5,964 nt of DNA from Paracoccaceae bacterium (GTDB lineage: Bacteria; Pseudomonadota; Alphaproteobacteria; Rhodobacterales; Rhodobacteraceae), in the NCBI GenBank assembly GCA_011523445.1, contig WTGT01000279.1, positions 1 to 5,964 on the forward strand, given 5' to 3'. This document shows, in pieces, positions 1 to 5,964 of the stretch; position 1 is the stretch's first letter; each line of letters begins with the position of its first letter. The translations under genes were made by a program, and so were the position numbers. The notes beneath the pieces are model-generated. The model saw nothing but the letters and a program-made list of their open reading frames with translations, was not told the DNA's origin and did no database searches.

Positions 1-117
1 CAACTTCTCGGCTGAATAAAAACAACAGTATTCTCTTTTTGCTTTACCAATTGAGGGGTTACTATTGTGTACTGCTATGTGTTGGGCTAACAGAATTTTC
101 CCAGCTTAGACTCAATC

Positions 118-735
118 TTATATAAAAGTTAATTCCTCAAAGGTTCCTTCACGATAGAATGGTAATCGTTTCAACTCCATGCTTTGATCAAAAATTCCAC
201 TTACGAAGAGTATCACGTTTCGGGTGATGGCGGCTAAATCCAGATCCAATGCTTCCTCAAGATCAAACCAGTGAAGTTCTGAAAGTTCACCCGATGCATT
301 ACCAAAATAGTTCATCTGGCTGGACTCGATCTTTTCGTTTATCCTGCAAAGAAAAAACCTCGTATCAAATCTCCTTGTCATTCCCGGTGGCGTAATAGCC
401 CTCAGAATAAACCCCATGTTATAATTTTGCAAATCATTGCCCTTGATCCGGATACCGGTTTCTTCTTCCAGTTCACGGAGTGCACAGTTTACCAGTGGTT
501 TCCCCAATTCCCTGTCAGATTGAATGGAAAGTTTTTCATAATTCCAAATTTGATGGTTTGAATTGAAGGGTAATTCAAAATCACACGGTTCAAGTGAACC
601 TCCTGGAAAGACGTATTTATTGGGCATGAATACGGCATTTCCACCCCTCTTGCCCATCAGGATTTCGGGTGACTCTTGTCTATGGCGAAGCAAGATGACA
701 CTTGCTGCATCTCTGATTTCCTGTGTTTGTGTCAT
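118..735 (-). CDS. Nudix hydrolase (NUDT7/NUDT19-like layout)
   Basis: Predicted 205-residue cytoplasmic hydrolase of the Nudix superfamily, which cleaves nucleoside diphosphates linked to another group using divalent metal. The sequence shows the strand and glycine pair before the Nudix helix (YVFPGG, residues 41-46) and the catalytic helix RELEEETGI (87-95), which fits the REUxEExGU core, with E91 and E92 as likely metal ligands. About 35 residues separate the glycine pair from the helix, more than the classical box allows; this insertion is seen in NUDT7/NUDT19-like and many alphaproteobacterial members. PPGMTRRFDTRFF (116-128) is also typical of that group. The ATG start has an AGG at 740-742 just upstream, spaced rather closely. 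It lies 69 bases after the DUF1467 gene on the same strand. The substrate (CoA derivative, ADP-ribose, other) cannot be told from sequence. Family is confident, function is not. Confidence 0.9.
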   Translation of the reverse strand: MTQTQEIRDAASVILLRHRQESPEILMGKRGGNAVFMPNKYVFPGGSLEPCDFELPFNSNHQIWNYEKLSIQSDRELGKPLVNCALRELEEETGIRIKGNDLQNYNMGFILRAITPPGMTRRFDTRFFLCRINEKIESSQMNYFGNASGELSELHWFDLEEALDLDLAAITRNVILFVSGIFDQSMELKRLPFYREGTFEELTFI

Positions 736-804
736 CTTACCTGATCAGGCAGGTTTTTTGGCGGATGATTATTCTGAAGATTTATACTGGTAAAGTGGTT
801 AATC

Positions 805-1086
805 CTAGCCATAACTACCATCACCCCATCGACCGAAAAAGTCGATATCCTCAATTTGCAAATCGCCGTAGATAAGCACGATACAAATTATTAGCCACAC
901 GAGGGTTGTAACAAGGGTTGTCCAAAGTGCCTTGGACTTGAGCCGGGTGTTTGTCGGTGCGGAATGGGGAGTTCCCAATTCAATTTTGCCTGATTCCTTT
1001 TGGGTTTTTATCTGTCTGGGTAGAAAAAAGAAAAAACACAAAACCCATAAAACTGCATACAGAACAACGGCTCCGGCGATGGACAT
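805..1086 (-). CDS. DUF1467 family two-helix membrane protein
   Basis: A 93-residue inner-membrane protein of unknown function. A hydrophobic helix spans about residues 4-22 and is followed by LPRQIKTQ (22-29), a polar loop with GTPHSAP (38-44), a basic stretch around R48-K52, and a second helix at about 54-74; the tail is acidic and glycine-rich. The LP...TQ...GTxxSAP pattern between two helices matches the DUF1467 family, found mainly in Alphaproteobacteria. The ATG lies 5 bases after the mce stop codon, and a Shine-Dalgarno-like AAGGA sits inside the end of mce, so the two are probably co-translated. In many alphaproteobacteria mce is followed by a DUF1467 gene and then proS; here a Nudix gene follows instead. 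No catalytic residues are apparent. The neighbour relation does not prove a role in methylmalonyl-CoA metabolism. Confidence 0.85.
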   Translation of the reverse strand: MSIAGAVVLYAVLWVLCFFFFLPRQIKTQKESGKIELGTPHSAPTNTRLKSKALWTTLVTTLVWLIICIVLIYGDLQIEDIDFFGRWGDGSYG

Positions 1087-1091
1087 GTTAT

Positions 1092-1490
1092 CTATCCTTC
1101 TTCAAACTCTACCAGCGTACCGAGGCAGTCTTTGGGATGAAGAAATATAACCGGCTTGCCATGAGCCCCAATCTTGGGAGGCCCAAGTACTCTTAATCCT
1201 TCCTCTTTGACCTTTTTCATGGAGGCATTGACATCATCAACTTCCAGACAAAAATGATGAATTCCTCCGGAAGGGTTTTTCTCCAGAAAGGCAGCTATTG
1301 GGCTGTTTTCGCCCAGAGGTTCCAAAAATTCAATTTTGGTGTTCGGCAATTCAACGAAAACAACCGTGACTCCATGCTCGGGAAAAGCATCTGGTTCGGA
1401 AACCTTACCACCCAACACCTCCTTATATAGCCTCGTGGCTTTTGCGAGGTCCGGGACAGCGATTGCGATATGGTTTAGTGCTCCGATCAT
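1092..1490 (-). CDS. mce: Methylmalonyl-CoA epimerase
   Basis: A 132-residue VOC-fold enzyme, predicted to interconvert (2S)- and (2R)-methylmalonyl-CoA in the cytoplasm so that propionyl-CoA carbons can reach succinyl-CoA through the B12-dependent mutase. Metal-binding positions of the family are visible: H7 in LNHIAIAV, E54 in KIEFLEPLG (glutamine in the Propionibacterium enzyme), the histidine pair H78-H79 in GGIHHFCLEV, and E128 in GTLVEFE. The two halves show the paired VOC modules, and the length is normal for bacterial epimerases. The ATG overlaps the topA stop as ATGA and is preceded by an SD-like AAAGGGA (1496-1502), so translation is probably coupled to topA. No mutase or propionyl-CoA carboxylase gene lies in this window, so the pathway is inferred from family alone. 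Lactoylglutathione lyase is a less likely alternative. Confidence 0.93.
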   Translation of the reverse strand: MIGALNHIAIAVPDLAKATRLYKEVLGGKVSEPDAFPEHGVTVVFVELPNTKIEFLEPLGENSPIAAFLEKNPSGGIHHFCLEVDDVNASMKKVKEEGLRVLGPPKIGAHGKPVIFLHPKDCLGTLVEFEEG

Positions 1491-4168
1491 GGCAATCCCT
1501 TTATTTTCTTGTTGATCAATTGTACAGCTAGTTCCAGATTGACATTCTTGGGCGAAATATCCTTTGGTATAGTTGCGTTGATTTTATTCCATGAAACATA
1601 TGGTCCATATCGACCTGCACGTAATTGAATCGGACCTTTTTTTTGTGGATGTTCTCCAAGATTAGTAACTTTTGATCGATTTACCTTGCTGTTTACGATG
1701 TTAACGGCATCCTCTAGTGTAAGTGAATCTGGTTTCAAAGATTTGGGTAGTGAGGCGTTAATATTGTTCCATTTAAGATAAGGCCCGTACCTTCCCTTAA
1801 GTAAACTAATATTTCCTCCCTCTGGGTGAACTCCCAAATTCCCGTGCCCAGAACCGGTCGTTTCATTCAGGAGACTTACGGCTCGGTTAATCCCAATTTC
1901 GAATACCTCATTGGGACTTTCCTTCTCAAGGTTTTTATATTTGCCATCATGCTTAAGATAAGGGCCCAAGGGTCCGATACCAGCGATTATTTCCGTACCC
2001 GTTTCTGGATGTGATCCAACCAACCTAGGTAGTGAAAACAGTTTCAGGGCAAGATCTAGGTTATAATCACCTTCCTTGAAGGATTCAGGAATACTGGCTC
2101 TTTTAGGTTTCGACTTTGAACCTGACTCTTCATGGATTTCAAAAAATTTGCCAAACCTTCCCGATTTCAGAATGATGTTTTTGCCTGTTTCGGGATCTTT
2201 ACCCATGATTTCGGAATGCGGTATAAACCCTCCCTTGCCGTACAGGAATGGCTGATTGTATTTGCATTTGGAACACGAAAAGTAGGGATCGGTATTCTTG
2301 AAAACTCTCAGTTCAAGTTTTCCATCATCGCAATTTGGATTGGGACATGTGAGGATGTGTTTTGAAGATGATCCATTGACAAGAATCTGCGGCGCAACAA
2401 CTTCTGCAACGTTCTCAATGACTTCCTTGATATCCAGATTGTTTACATTGTCTACCTTTGGTGCAAAATCGGTCCAGAAATTTGACAAAAATCGGTCCTT
2501 GTTTGCCCGTCCTCCCGATACCTCGTCCAGCAAATCCTCCATTTCGGCAGTAAAACCATATTCCATGTACTTCGGAAAATAAGTTTGTAAAAAGGCAACT
2601 ACCACGCGACCCGATGGAGTAGGTTGCAATTTGTTCGATTTCGGAACAGGAATCACATAACCCCTGTCAATCAGGGTTGCAATTGTTGAGGAATAGGTAG
2701 AAGGCCTGCCGATGCCATGATCCACCATGGCCTTGACCAAGGAAGCTTCGGAAAATCTGACTGGAGGTTGCGTACTATTTTCCGAAACGTTAGTTTTCCC
2801 AAGATCTATTGCTTCTCCCTCTGACAAGGCAGGTAAATCAGGATTGTCAAAGCTCTCATCCTTGTCTGAGGCCTTAGCAGCTTCACCCCGACTTTCATTG
2901 TAAACCTTTTTAAATCCATCAAAAAGTTGAACTTTCCCGGATGCAGACAATTCAAGGCCAGGATTTTCAGATTTGATCATGACCTTGGTATTTTTTACAA
3001 GACTCGACGCCATTTGGGTGGCTATGGTTCTTTTCCAAATGAGATCATAAAGATTGGCTTCCAATTGGGTGAGGGATGCACCCTGAATATTTATACTTTG
3101 GGCATTTTGGGAAAGTCTGGTTGGTCGAATACATTCATGGGCCTCTTGAGAGTTTTTGGCCTTGTTTTTGTAAACCCTTTGTTTTGGTGAAAGGTAGTTC
3201 GTACCAAATAATGTTGTGATCGCATTGCGGCATTCCTTTACCGCTCCAGGTGCCATATTGATGGCATCTGTTCGCATATAGGTTATATGTCCCGCTTCAT
3301 AAAGTTTCTGGGCTACCCGCATTGTTTCAGAGGATTTCAACCTCAACTTTCGATTGGCTTCCTGCTGGAGGGTTGCAGTTGTGAATGGCGGGGGAGGGTT
3401 TAAAGCGGAGTCCTTGCTGATGATGGACCGAATTTCGTAGTGTTTCAATTCCTTGAGCAATCGTTCTGCATTTGATGCTGCTTCAGCACTATCAAAACCG
3501 AATTTACCCAATCTTTTACCATCAAATACAACAAGGTTTGCCTTGAATTCCTGCTTCTTGGAATTCTTGAAGGCAGCTGAAATGGTCCAGTAATTCCTAC
3601 TTTCGAATTGTTCAATCTTCTGCTCCAGATCCGATACCAGCCTAAGACAAACGGATTGTACCCTGCCTGCGGAAGCCCCACAAGGTAGTTTTTTCCAGAG
3701 AATGGGTGAAAGATTGAATCCAACCAGGAAATCCATGGTTCTTCGGGCAAGGTATGCATCAACAAGGTCCATATCGATCTGCCTGGGTTCCTTCAGTGCG
3801 GACTGTACACTTTCCTTGGTAATGGAAGTGAATGAAATACGATTCTTGTGACCGGCTGTGATATCCCTGAACTTTGTTTTGAGAATTTCCTCCAGATGCC
3901 AACTTATGGCCTCACCTTCCCTGTCAGGGTCGGTTGCCAAAATCAGATTCGGGTCAGTTTCGAGTGCTGAAATTATGGCATTGATATGCTTCCTGGCATT
4001 AGTGGGAACCTGCCATATTACCTTGAAGTTGTTTTTGGGATCAACGGCTTCATACTTGGGTTTGAAGTCTCGGACATGGCCATAAGATGCCAAAACCTTA
4101 AAGTCTTTACCAAGGTATTTTTCAATAGTTCTGGCCTTAGCGGGGGATTCGACCACTACTACTGGCAT
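1487..4168 (-). CDS. topA: DNA topoisomerase I (type IA)
   Basis: An 893-residue type IA topoisomerase that relaxes negatively supercoiled DNA by nicking one strand through a 5'-phosphotyrosine link. The Toprim domain has E7 and K11 in VVESPAKA and the metal-binding D80-x-D82-x-E84. SAGRVQS (166-172) and the active site ITYMRTD (295-301) follow, with catalytic Y297 and R299; H344 in QEAHECIRPT corresponds to the family's conserved active-site histidine. One four-cysteine zinc motif is present (C608, C613, C632, C635). Four C-terminal DNA-binding repeats begin near residues 656, 718, 779 and 838, recognisable by G-x-x-P and GRYGPY-like cores. All key residues are present and no frameshift is seen. 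The start fits the usual N-terminus directly before VVVVESPAKA; its SD is weak. It is first in a run with mce and DUF1467 and its stop overlaps mce. Confidence 0.98.
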   Translation of the reverse strand: MPVVVVESPAKARTIEKYLGKDFKVLASYGHVRDFKPKYEAVDPKNNFKVIWQVPTNARKHINAIISALETDPNLILATDPDREGEAISWHLEEILKTKFRDITAGHKNRISFTSITKESVQSALKEPRQIDMDLVDAYLARRTMDFLVGFNLSPILWKKLPCGASAGRVQSVCLRLVSDLEQKIEQFESRNYWTISAAFKNSKKQEFKANLVVFDGKRLGKFGFDSAEAASNAERLLKELKHYEIRSIISKDSALNPPPPFTTATLQQEANRKLRLKSSETMRVAQKLYEAGHITYMRTDAINMAPGAVKECRNAITTLFGTNYLSPKQRVYKNKAKNSQEAHECIRPTRLSQNAQSINIQGASLTQLEANLYDLIWKRTIATQMASSLVKNTKVMIKSENPGLELSASGKVQLFDGFKKVYNESRGEAAKASDKDESFDNPDLPALSEGEAIDLGKTNVSENSTQPPVRFSEASLVKAMVDHGIGRPSTYSSTIATLIDRGYVIPVPKSNKLQPTPSGRVVVAFLQTYFPKYMEYGFTAEMEDLLDEVSGGRANKDRFLSNFWTDFAPKVDNVNNLDIKEVIENVAEVVAPQILVNGSSSKHILTCPNPNCDDGKLELRVFKNTDPYFSCSKCKYNQPFLYGKGGFIPHSEIMGKDPETGKNIILKSGRFGKFFEIHEESGSKSKPKRASIPESFKEGDYNLDLALKLFSLPRLVGSHPETGTEIIAGIGPLGPYLKHDGKYKNLEKESPNEVFEIGINRAVSLLNETTGSGHGNLGVHPEGGNISLLKGRYGPYLKWNNINASLPKSLKPDSLTLEDAVNIVNSKVNRSKVTNLGEHPQKKGPIQLRAGRYGPYVSWNKINATIPKDISPKNVNLELAVQLINKKIKGLP

Positions 4169-4209
4169 GATGTCTCTAACTTGGTCATTATTAAGGTACC
4201 TACCAAAAA

Positions 4210-4238
4210 ATTATTCTGAACCGATTGGTTTTTGCCAA
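4210..4238 (-). promoter_or_regulatory. Predicted sigma-70-type promoter for topA
   Basis: On the minus strand, TTGGCA (4238-4233; 5 of 6 to TTGACA) and AATAAT (4215-4210; 5 of 6 to TATAAT) are separated by exactly 17 bases. Transcription would start near 4203 and give a leader of about 35 bases before the topA ATG. The boxes are seen; their activity is inferred. It would probably drive topA, mce and the DUF1467 gene together. No stem-loop or operator for supercoiling control stands out. Confidence 0.55.
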
Positions 4239-4328
4239 ATACCGGCATGAAAATTCACCGTAATTCAGTTAGTATCTATGAATTCAAATTAGGATTGCAC
4301 TAACAAAAATTTTTTTCCGGAAATTTAT

Positions 4329-4337
4329 TGTGGATAA
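4329..4337 (-). promoter_or_regulatory. Exact consensus DnaA-box 9-mer
   Basis: TGTGGATAA on the plus strand is the reverse complement of TTATCCACA, the strongest DnaA-binding consensus. It lies in an AT-rich stretch (62 of 80 bases A or T in 4301-4380) between topA and the ureohydrolase gene. It is a single site: no second good box is visible nearby, so an origin is not supported. One exact match in either orientation is expected by chance in roughly one window in twenty of this size, so binding is only a possibility. Confidence 0.3.
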
Positions 4338-4384
4338 GTGATAAAGGCTCGTTTTGAAAAATTACAATAAATTTCATTTTGCTT

Positions 4385-4392
4385 GGAGAGGA
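4385..4392 (+). promoter_or_regulatory. Strong ribosome binding site setting the speB start
   Basis: GGAGAGGA lies five bases before the ATG at 4398. The reading frame is also open from a TTG at 4383, but that TTG overlaps this Shine-Dalgarno sequence, so initiation at 4398 is much more likely. A TACAAT at 4363-4368 upstream could be a -10 box, but I see no good -35 partner at the right distance. Confidence 0.75.
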
Positions 4393-4397
4393 CAATA

Positions 4398-5354
4398 ATG
4401 GGAAGCCATGGTTATGATAAGGGAGAACTCAATCTGCCATTTGTCGGCATTTGTACCTTTGGGAAATATCCATACCTTAAGGAAATTGCCGATAATGAAT
4501 TTGATCTGGCAATTATTGGTGCGCCTTTTGACATGGGGACCCAGTGGCGAGCGGGAACAAGGTTTGGCCCACGGTCCGTCAGGGAAGCTTCCACTCTTTT
4601 CTCCTTTGGACATGCAGGTGCCTATGACCATGAGGATAAAATAACATACCTTGACCCTCAAAAGGTCAGGATCGTGGATTTGGGAGATGCCGATATCATC
4701 CATACCGATACAATCTCAAGTCATAAAAACATAGAAAAAATTGTACGATATGCCCTTTCAAGAGGAGCAATACCGGTAACAATAGGTGGGGATCATTCGA
4801 TAAACATACCTTGCCTCCGTGCATTTTCCGATCAGGACCCCATGCATTTGATCCAGATTGATGCACATTTGGATTTTGTAGATGAAAGGCATGGGGTCAG
4901 ATATGGGCATGGAAATCCCATGAGGAGAGCCGTTGAACACAAACATATTACCGGCTTGACCCAGATTGGCATCCGCAATGTTTCCTCTACTGCAAGGGAA
5001 GGGTATGAGGAAGCCCTGCAAATGGGCTCGGAAATAATTTCTGTCCGACAGGCTCGGACCATGGGTAATGATGGTCTTCTCAGCAGAATACCCGAGAATG
5101 CCAACTACTATGTTACCATCGATATTGATGCATTTGATCCTTCAATTGCACCAGGAACGGGTACACCAAGTCATGGTGGATTCCTGTATTATGAAATACT
5201 GGAGTTTCTGGATGGCCTGACCAAGAGAGGAAATGTTCGTGGTGTTGATCTAGTTGAGGTAGCTCCCGATTATGATCCAACCGGGTCCACGGCGATTCTT
5301 GCGGCTCAAATTCTGATGAATTTTATCGGTAGAATACTTTACAACTGCAGGTAA
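4398..5354 (+). CDS. speB: Agmatinase-family ureohydrolase
   Basis: A 318-residue enzyme of the arginase/agmatinase superfamily, which hydrolyses a guanidino group to urea with a binuclear metal centre; agmatine to putrescine plus urea is the default guess. All metal-ligand motifs are present: GGDHS (H133), DAHLD (D155, H157, D159) and DIDAFDP (D242, D244). E287 in VEVAPDYDPTGSTAI and the loop APGTGTPSHGG (251-261) are also typical of the family. GAPFDMGTQWRAGTRFGPRSVREAS spans 41-65. The start at 4398 is chosen for its strong SD. It is transcribed away from topA and converges with the VOC gene, 20 bases between stops. No arginine decarboxylase or guanidino-acid gene is nearby, so guanidinobutyrase, guanidinopropionase or a guanidine hydrolase cannot be excluded. 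The subfamily, with its FSFGHAGAYDHED block (68-80), resembles alphaproteobacterial proteins annotated as agmatinase. Confidence 0.9.
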   Translation: MGSHGYDKGELNLPFVGICTFGKYPYLKEIADNEFDLAIIGAPFDMGTQWRAGTRFGPRSVREASTLFSFGHAGAYDHEDKITYLDPQKVRIVDLGDADIIHTDTISSHKNIEKIVRYALSRGAIPVTIGGDHSINIPCLRAFSDQDPMHLIQIDAHLDFVDERHGVRYGHGNPMRRAVEHKHITGLTQIGIRNVSSTAREGYEEALQMGSEIISVRQARTMGNDGLLSRIPENANYYVTIDIDAFDPSIAPGTGTPSHGGFLYYEILEFLDGLTKRGNVRGVDLVEVAPDYDPTGSTAILAAQILMNFIGRILYNCR

Positions 5355-5374
5355 TTAGGGATAGGCAGTAAATC

Positions 5375-5851
5375 CTATGGCTTTTGCGATCGAAAAGCCT
5401 CTTCAATGGCTGCAATATCAATCCTGTTCATTTCAAGCATTTTGTTGAAAACCCTGCCGGCTGCTTCACGATCCTGATCGTTGAGCAGTTCAATCAGTCT
5501 TTTGGGTACAATTTGCCATGATATTCCATAACGATCTATCAACCAGCCACACCTGCTTTCCTTGCCACCATTAGCAGTCAGAGCCGACCACAACATGTCG
5601 GTTTCCTTCTGGTCATCGGTAGAAACTGAAATCGAAACTGCAGGAGAATGTTCAAACGCATTGCCACCATTGATAATCATGAATTTATTGTTGCCGAGAG
5701 TGAACTCAATGACGATTGGAGGTTGATCGGGATCAGATTTGTACGCTGAAGTGATTTTACTTCCCGGAATCAGGGAAACATAAAACTCTGCTGCTTCTTC
5801 ACCATTACCCGGAAACCAGAGACAGGTACGTATTTTTGAATTCAGTGTCAT
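5375..5851 (-). CDS. PhnB-like VOC family protein
   Basis: A 158-residue protein of the glyoxalase/bleomycin-resistance (VOC) fold, in the group formerly labelled 3-demethylubiquinone-9 3-methyltransferase (PF06983) and similar to PhnB; its reaction is unknown and the methyltransferase name is misleading. Family hallmarks in order: CLWF (10-13), GEEAAEFYVSLIPGSKI (17-33), NGG (61-63), a central acidic stretch with DMLWSALTANGG (85-96), CGWLIDRYGISWQIVP (101-116), ELLNDQDREAAGRVFNKML (121-139) and the closing RIDIAAIEEAF (143-153). Length is normal. An in-frame TTG at 5866 would add five residues, but ATG at 5851 fits the usual N-terminus; neither has a clear SD. It runs opposite to the ureohydrolase gene. 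Codons for residues 85-96 lie in a 35-base stretch repeated exactly at the window's right edge. Substrate and partner are not inferable. Confidence 0.88.
   Translation of the reverse strand: MTLNSKIRTCLWFPGNGEEAAEFYVSLIPGSKITSAYKSDPDQPPIVIEFTLGNNKFMIINGGNAFEHSPAVSISVSTDDQKETDMLWSALTANGGKESRCGWLIDRYGISWQIVPKRLIELLNDQDREAAGRVFNKMLEMNRIDIAAIEEAFRSQKP
5379..5399. terminator. Short inverted repeat at the convergent gene ends
   Basis: GGCTTTT (5379-5385) and AAAAGCC (5393-5399) form a perfect 7-bp stem around a 7-base loop, 24 bases past the ureohydrolase stop and inside the last codons of the VOC gene. It could help end or stabilise the plus-strand transcript. No run of T follows on either strand and the stem is more than half A-T, so it is not a convincing intrinsic terminator. 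Confidence 0.25.
5565..5599 (-). repeat. 35-base direct repeat, copy inside the VOC gene
   Basis: These 35 bases are identical to 5930-5964 in the same orientation, 365 bases apart. In the minus-strand reading frame they encode DMLWSALTANGG of the PhnB-like protein, with the last codon incomplete. The match breaks immediately to the left of the repeat; to the right it cannot be followed because the other copy ends at the window edge. Confidence 0.9.
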
Positions 5852-5877
5852 GATTTTTTTGTCCAAGAAGATAAATC

Positions 5878-5964
5878 TCAGGAACCACCACCACCGATTG
5901 TCAAACCGCCAATTAGTATTGATGGTTGACCACCATTAGCAGTCAGAGCCGACCACAACATGTC
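5878..5964 (-). pseudogene. Partial ORF sharing its visible start with the VOC gene
   Basis: A minus-strand frame open from the window edge to a TGA at 5880-5878, giving 28 visible residues. The first 12 (DMLWSALTANGG) are identical to residues 85-96 of the adjacent VOC protein; the rest, QPSILIGGLTIGGGGS, is glycine-rich and unlike the VOC continuation KESRCGWLIDRYG. It could be the end of a partly duplicated or recombined VOC gene lying beyond the window, or a false join at a contig end. The stop is 26 bases before the ATG of the intact VOC gene. I would not treat it as a functional gene on this evidence. Confidence 0.3.
5930..5964 (-). repeat. 35-base direct repeat, copy at the window edge
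   Basis: Exact second copy of 5565-5599, running into the last base of the window, so its true length on that side is unknown. It keeps the same codon phase as the VOC gene within its own open frame (5878-5964). A perfect 35-base match is far beyond chance in a window this size. Confidence 0.9.

Noticed and set aside
1..19. Possible end of a plus-strand gene, with TAA at 17-19.
   Set aside because: Only five codons are visible and any edge sequence has a stop in some frame; nothing supports it.
1..50. Minus-strand frame open from a TTG at 50 to the left edge (16 codons).
   Set aside because: No ribosome binding site, a weak start codon, no recognisable protein, and too short to tell from chance; bases 1-117 are treated as unexplained spacer.
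739..759. Stem with a T run on the plus strand, resembling an intrinsic terminator.
   Set aside because: The stem is only 5 bp and no plus-strand gene lies upstream for it to terminate.
1092..1490. Glyoxalase I (lactoylglutathione lyase) as the identity of the first VOC protein.
   Set aside because: Residue pattern around H7, GGIHH and LHPKDCLGTLVEFE fits methylmalonyl-CoA epimerase better, as does the DUF1467 neighbour.
3445..3765. Long minus-strand open frame of 106 codons within topA.
   Set aside because: It lies wholly inside the intact topA frame, has no family signature, and is a shadow of that gene; the same applies to overlapping frames at 563-793, 932-1196, 2132-2582, 2927-3190, 3858-4219 and several within 4374-5104.
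4295..4323. TTGCAC at 4295-4300 as a -35 box for the ureohydrolase.
   Set aside because: The sequence 16-18 bases downstream (around CGGAAA) does not resemble a -10 box.
4301..4380. Replication origin suggested by an AT-rich patch with a DnaA box.
   Set aside because: There is only one good box, no cluster of boxes, and no dnaA, dnaN, hemE or parAB neighbours.
4383..4397. TTG start for the ureohydrolase, adding five residues.
   Set aside because: The added codons are the Shine-Dalgarno sequence itself, so ATG at 4398 is preferred.

Overview
The window reads as an ordinary chromosomal segment of an alphaproteobacterium with moderate to low GC, probably a metagenomic contig. The best lineage clue is the small DUF1467 membrane protein next to methylmalonyl-CoA epimerase, a pairing I associate with Alphaproteobacteria. 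The single-zinc-motif DNA topoisomerase I with a tail of C-terminal repeats and the Nudix and agmatinase subfamilies agree with this. I cannot place it more finely; a free-living, possibly marine, lineage is a guess from base composition alone.

Layout. Bases 4168 down to 118 on the minus strand hold four genes in one direction: topA (topoisomerase I), mce (methylmalonyl-CoA epimerase; its ATG overlaps the topA stop as ATGA), a DUF1467 two-helix membrane protein 5 bases further on, and, after a 69-base gap, a Nudix hydrolase. The first three are spaced like a tightly coupled operon; the fourth may be read through or have its own signal. Bases 4169-4397 are a divergent control region with a good sigma-70-like promoter for topA, an AT-rich stretch, and an exact consensus DnaA-box 9-mer. 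From there the plus strand carries a ureohydrolase of the agmatinase group (4398-5354). It converges with a PhnB-like VOC-fold protein on the minus strand (5375-5851), leaving only 20 bases between the two stop codons.

The genes do not form one pathway. They cover DNA supercoiling, propionyl/methylmalonyl-CoA metabolism, nucleotide-type hydrolysis and guanidino-compound breakdown, as is common in housekeeping regions.

I found no mobile element, CRISPR array, tRNA or rRNA, and no convincing new system. The least ordinary thing is at the right edge: the last 35 bases repeat exactly a stretch inside the VOC gene 365 bases away, and they sit in a short open frame that departs from the VOC sequence after the repeat. 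This is either a partial gene duplication or an assembly artefact.
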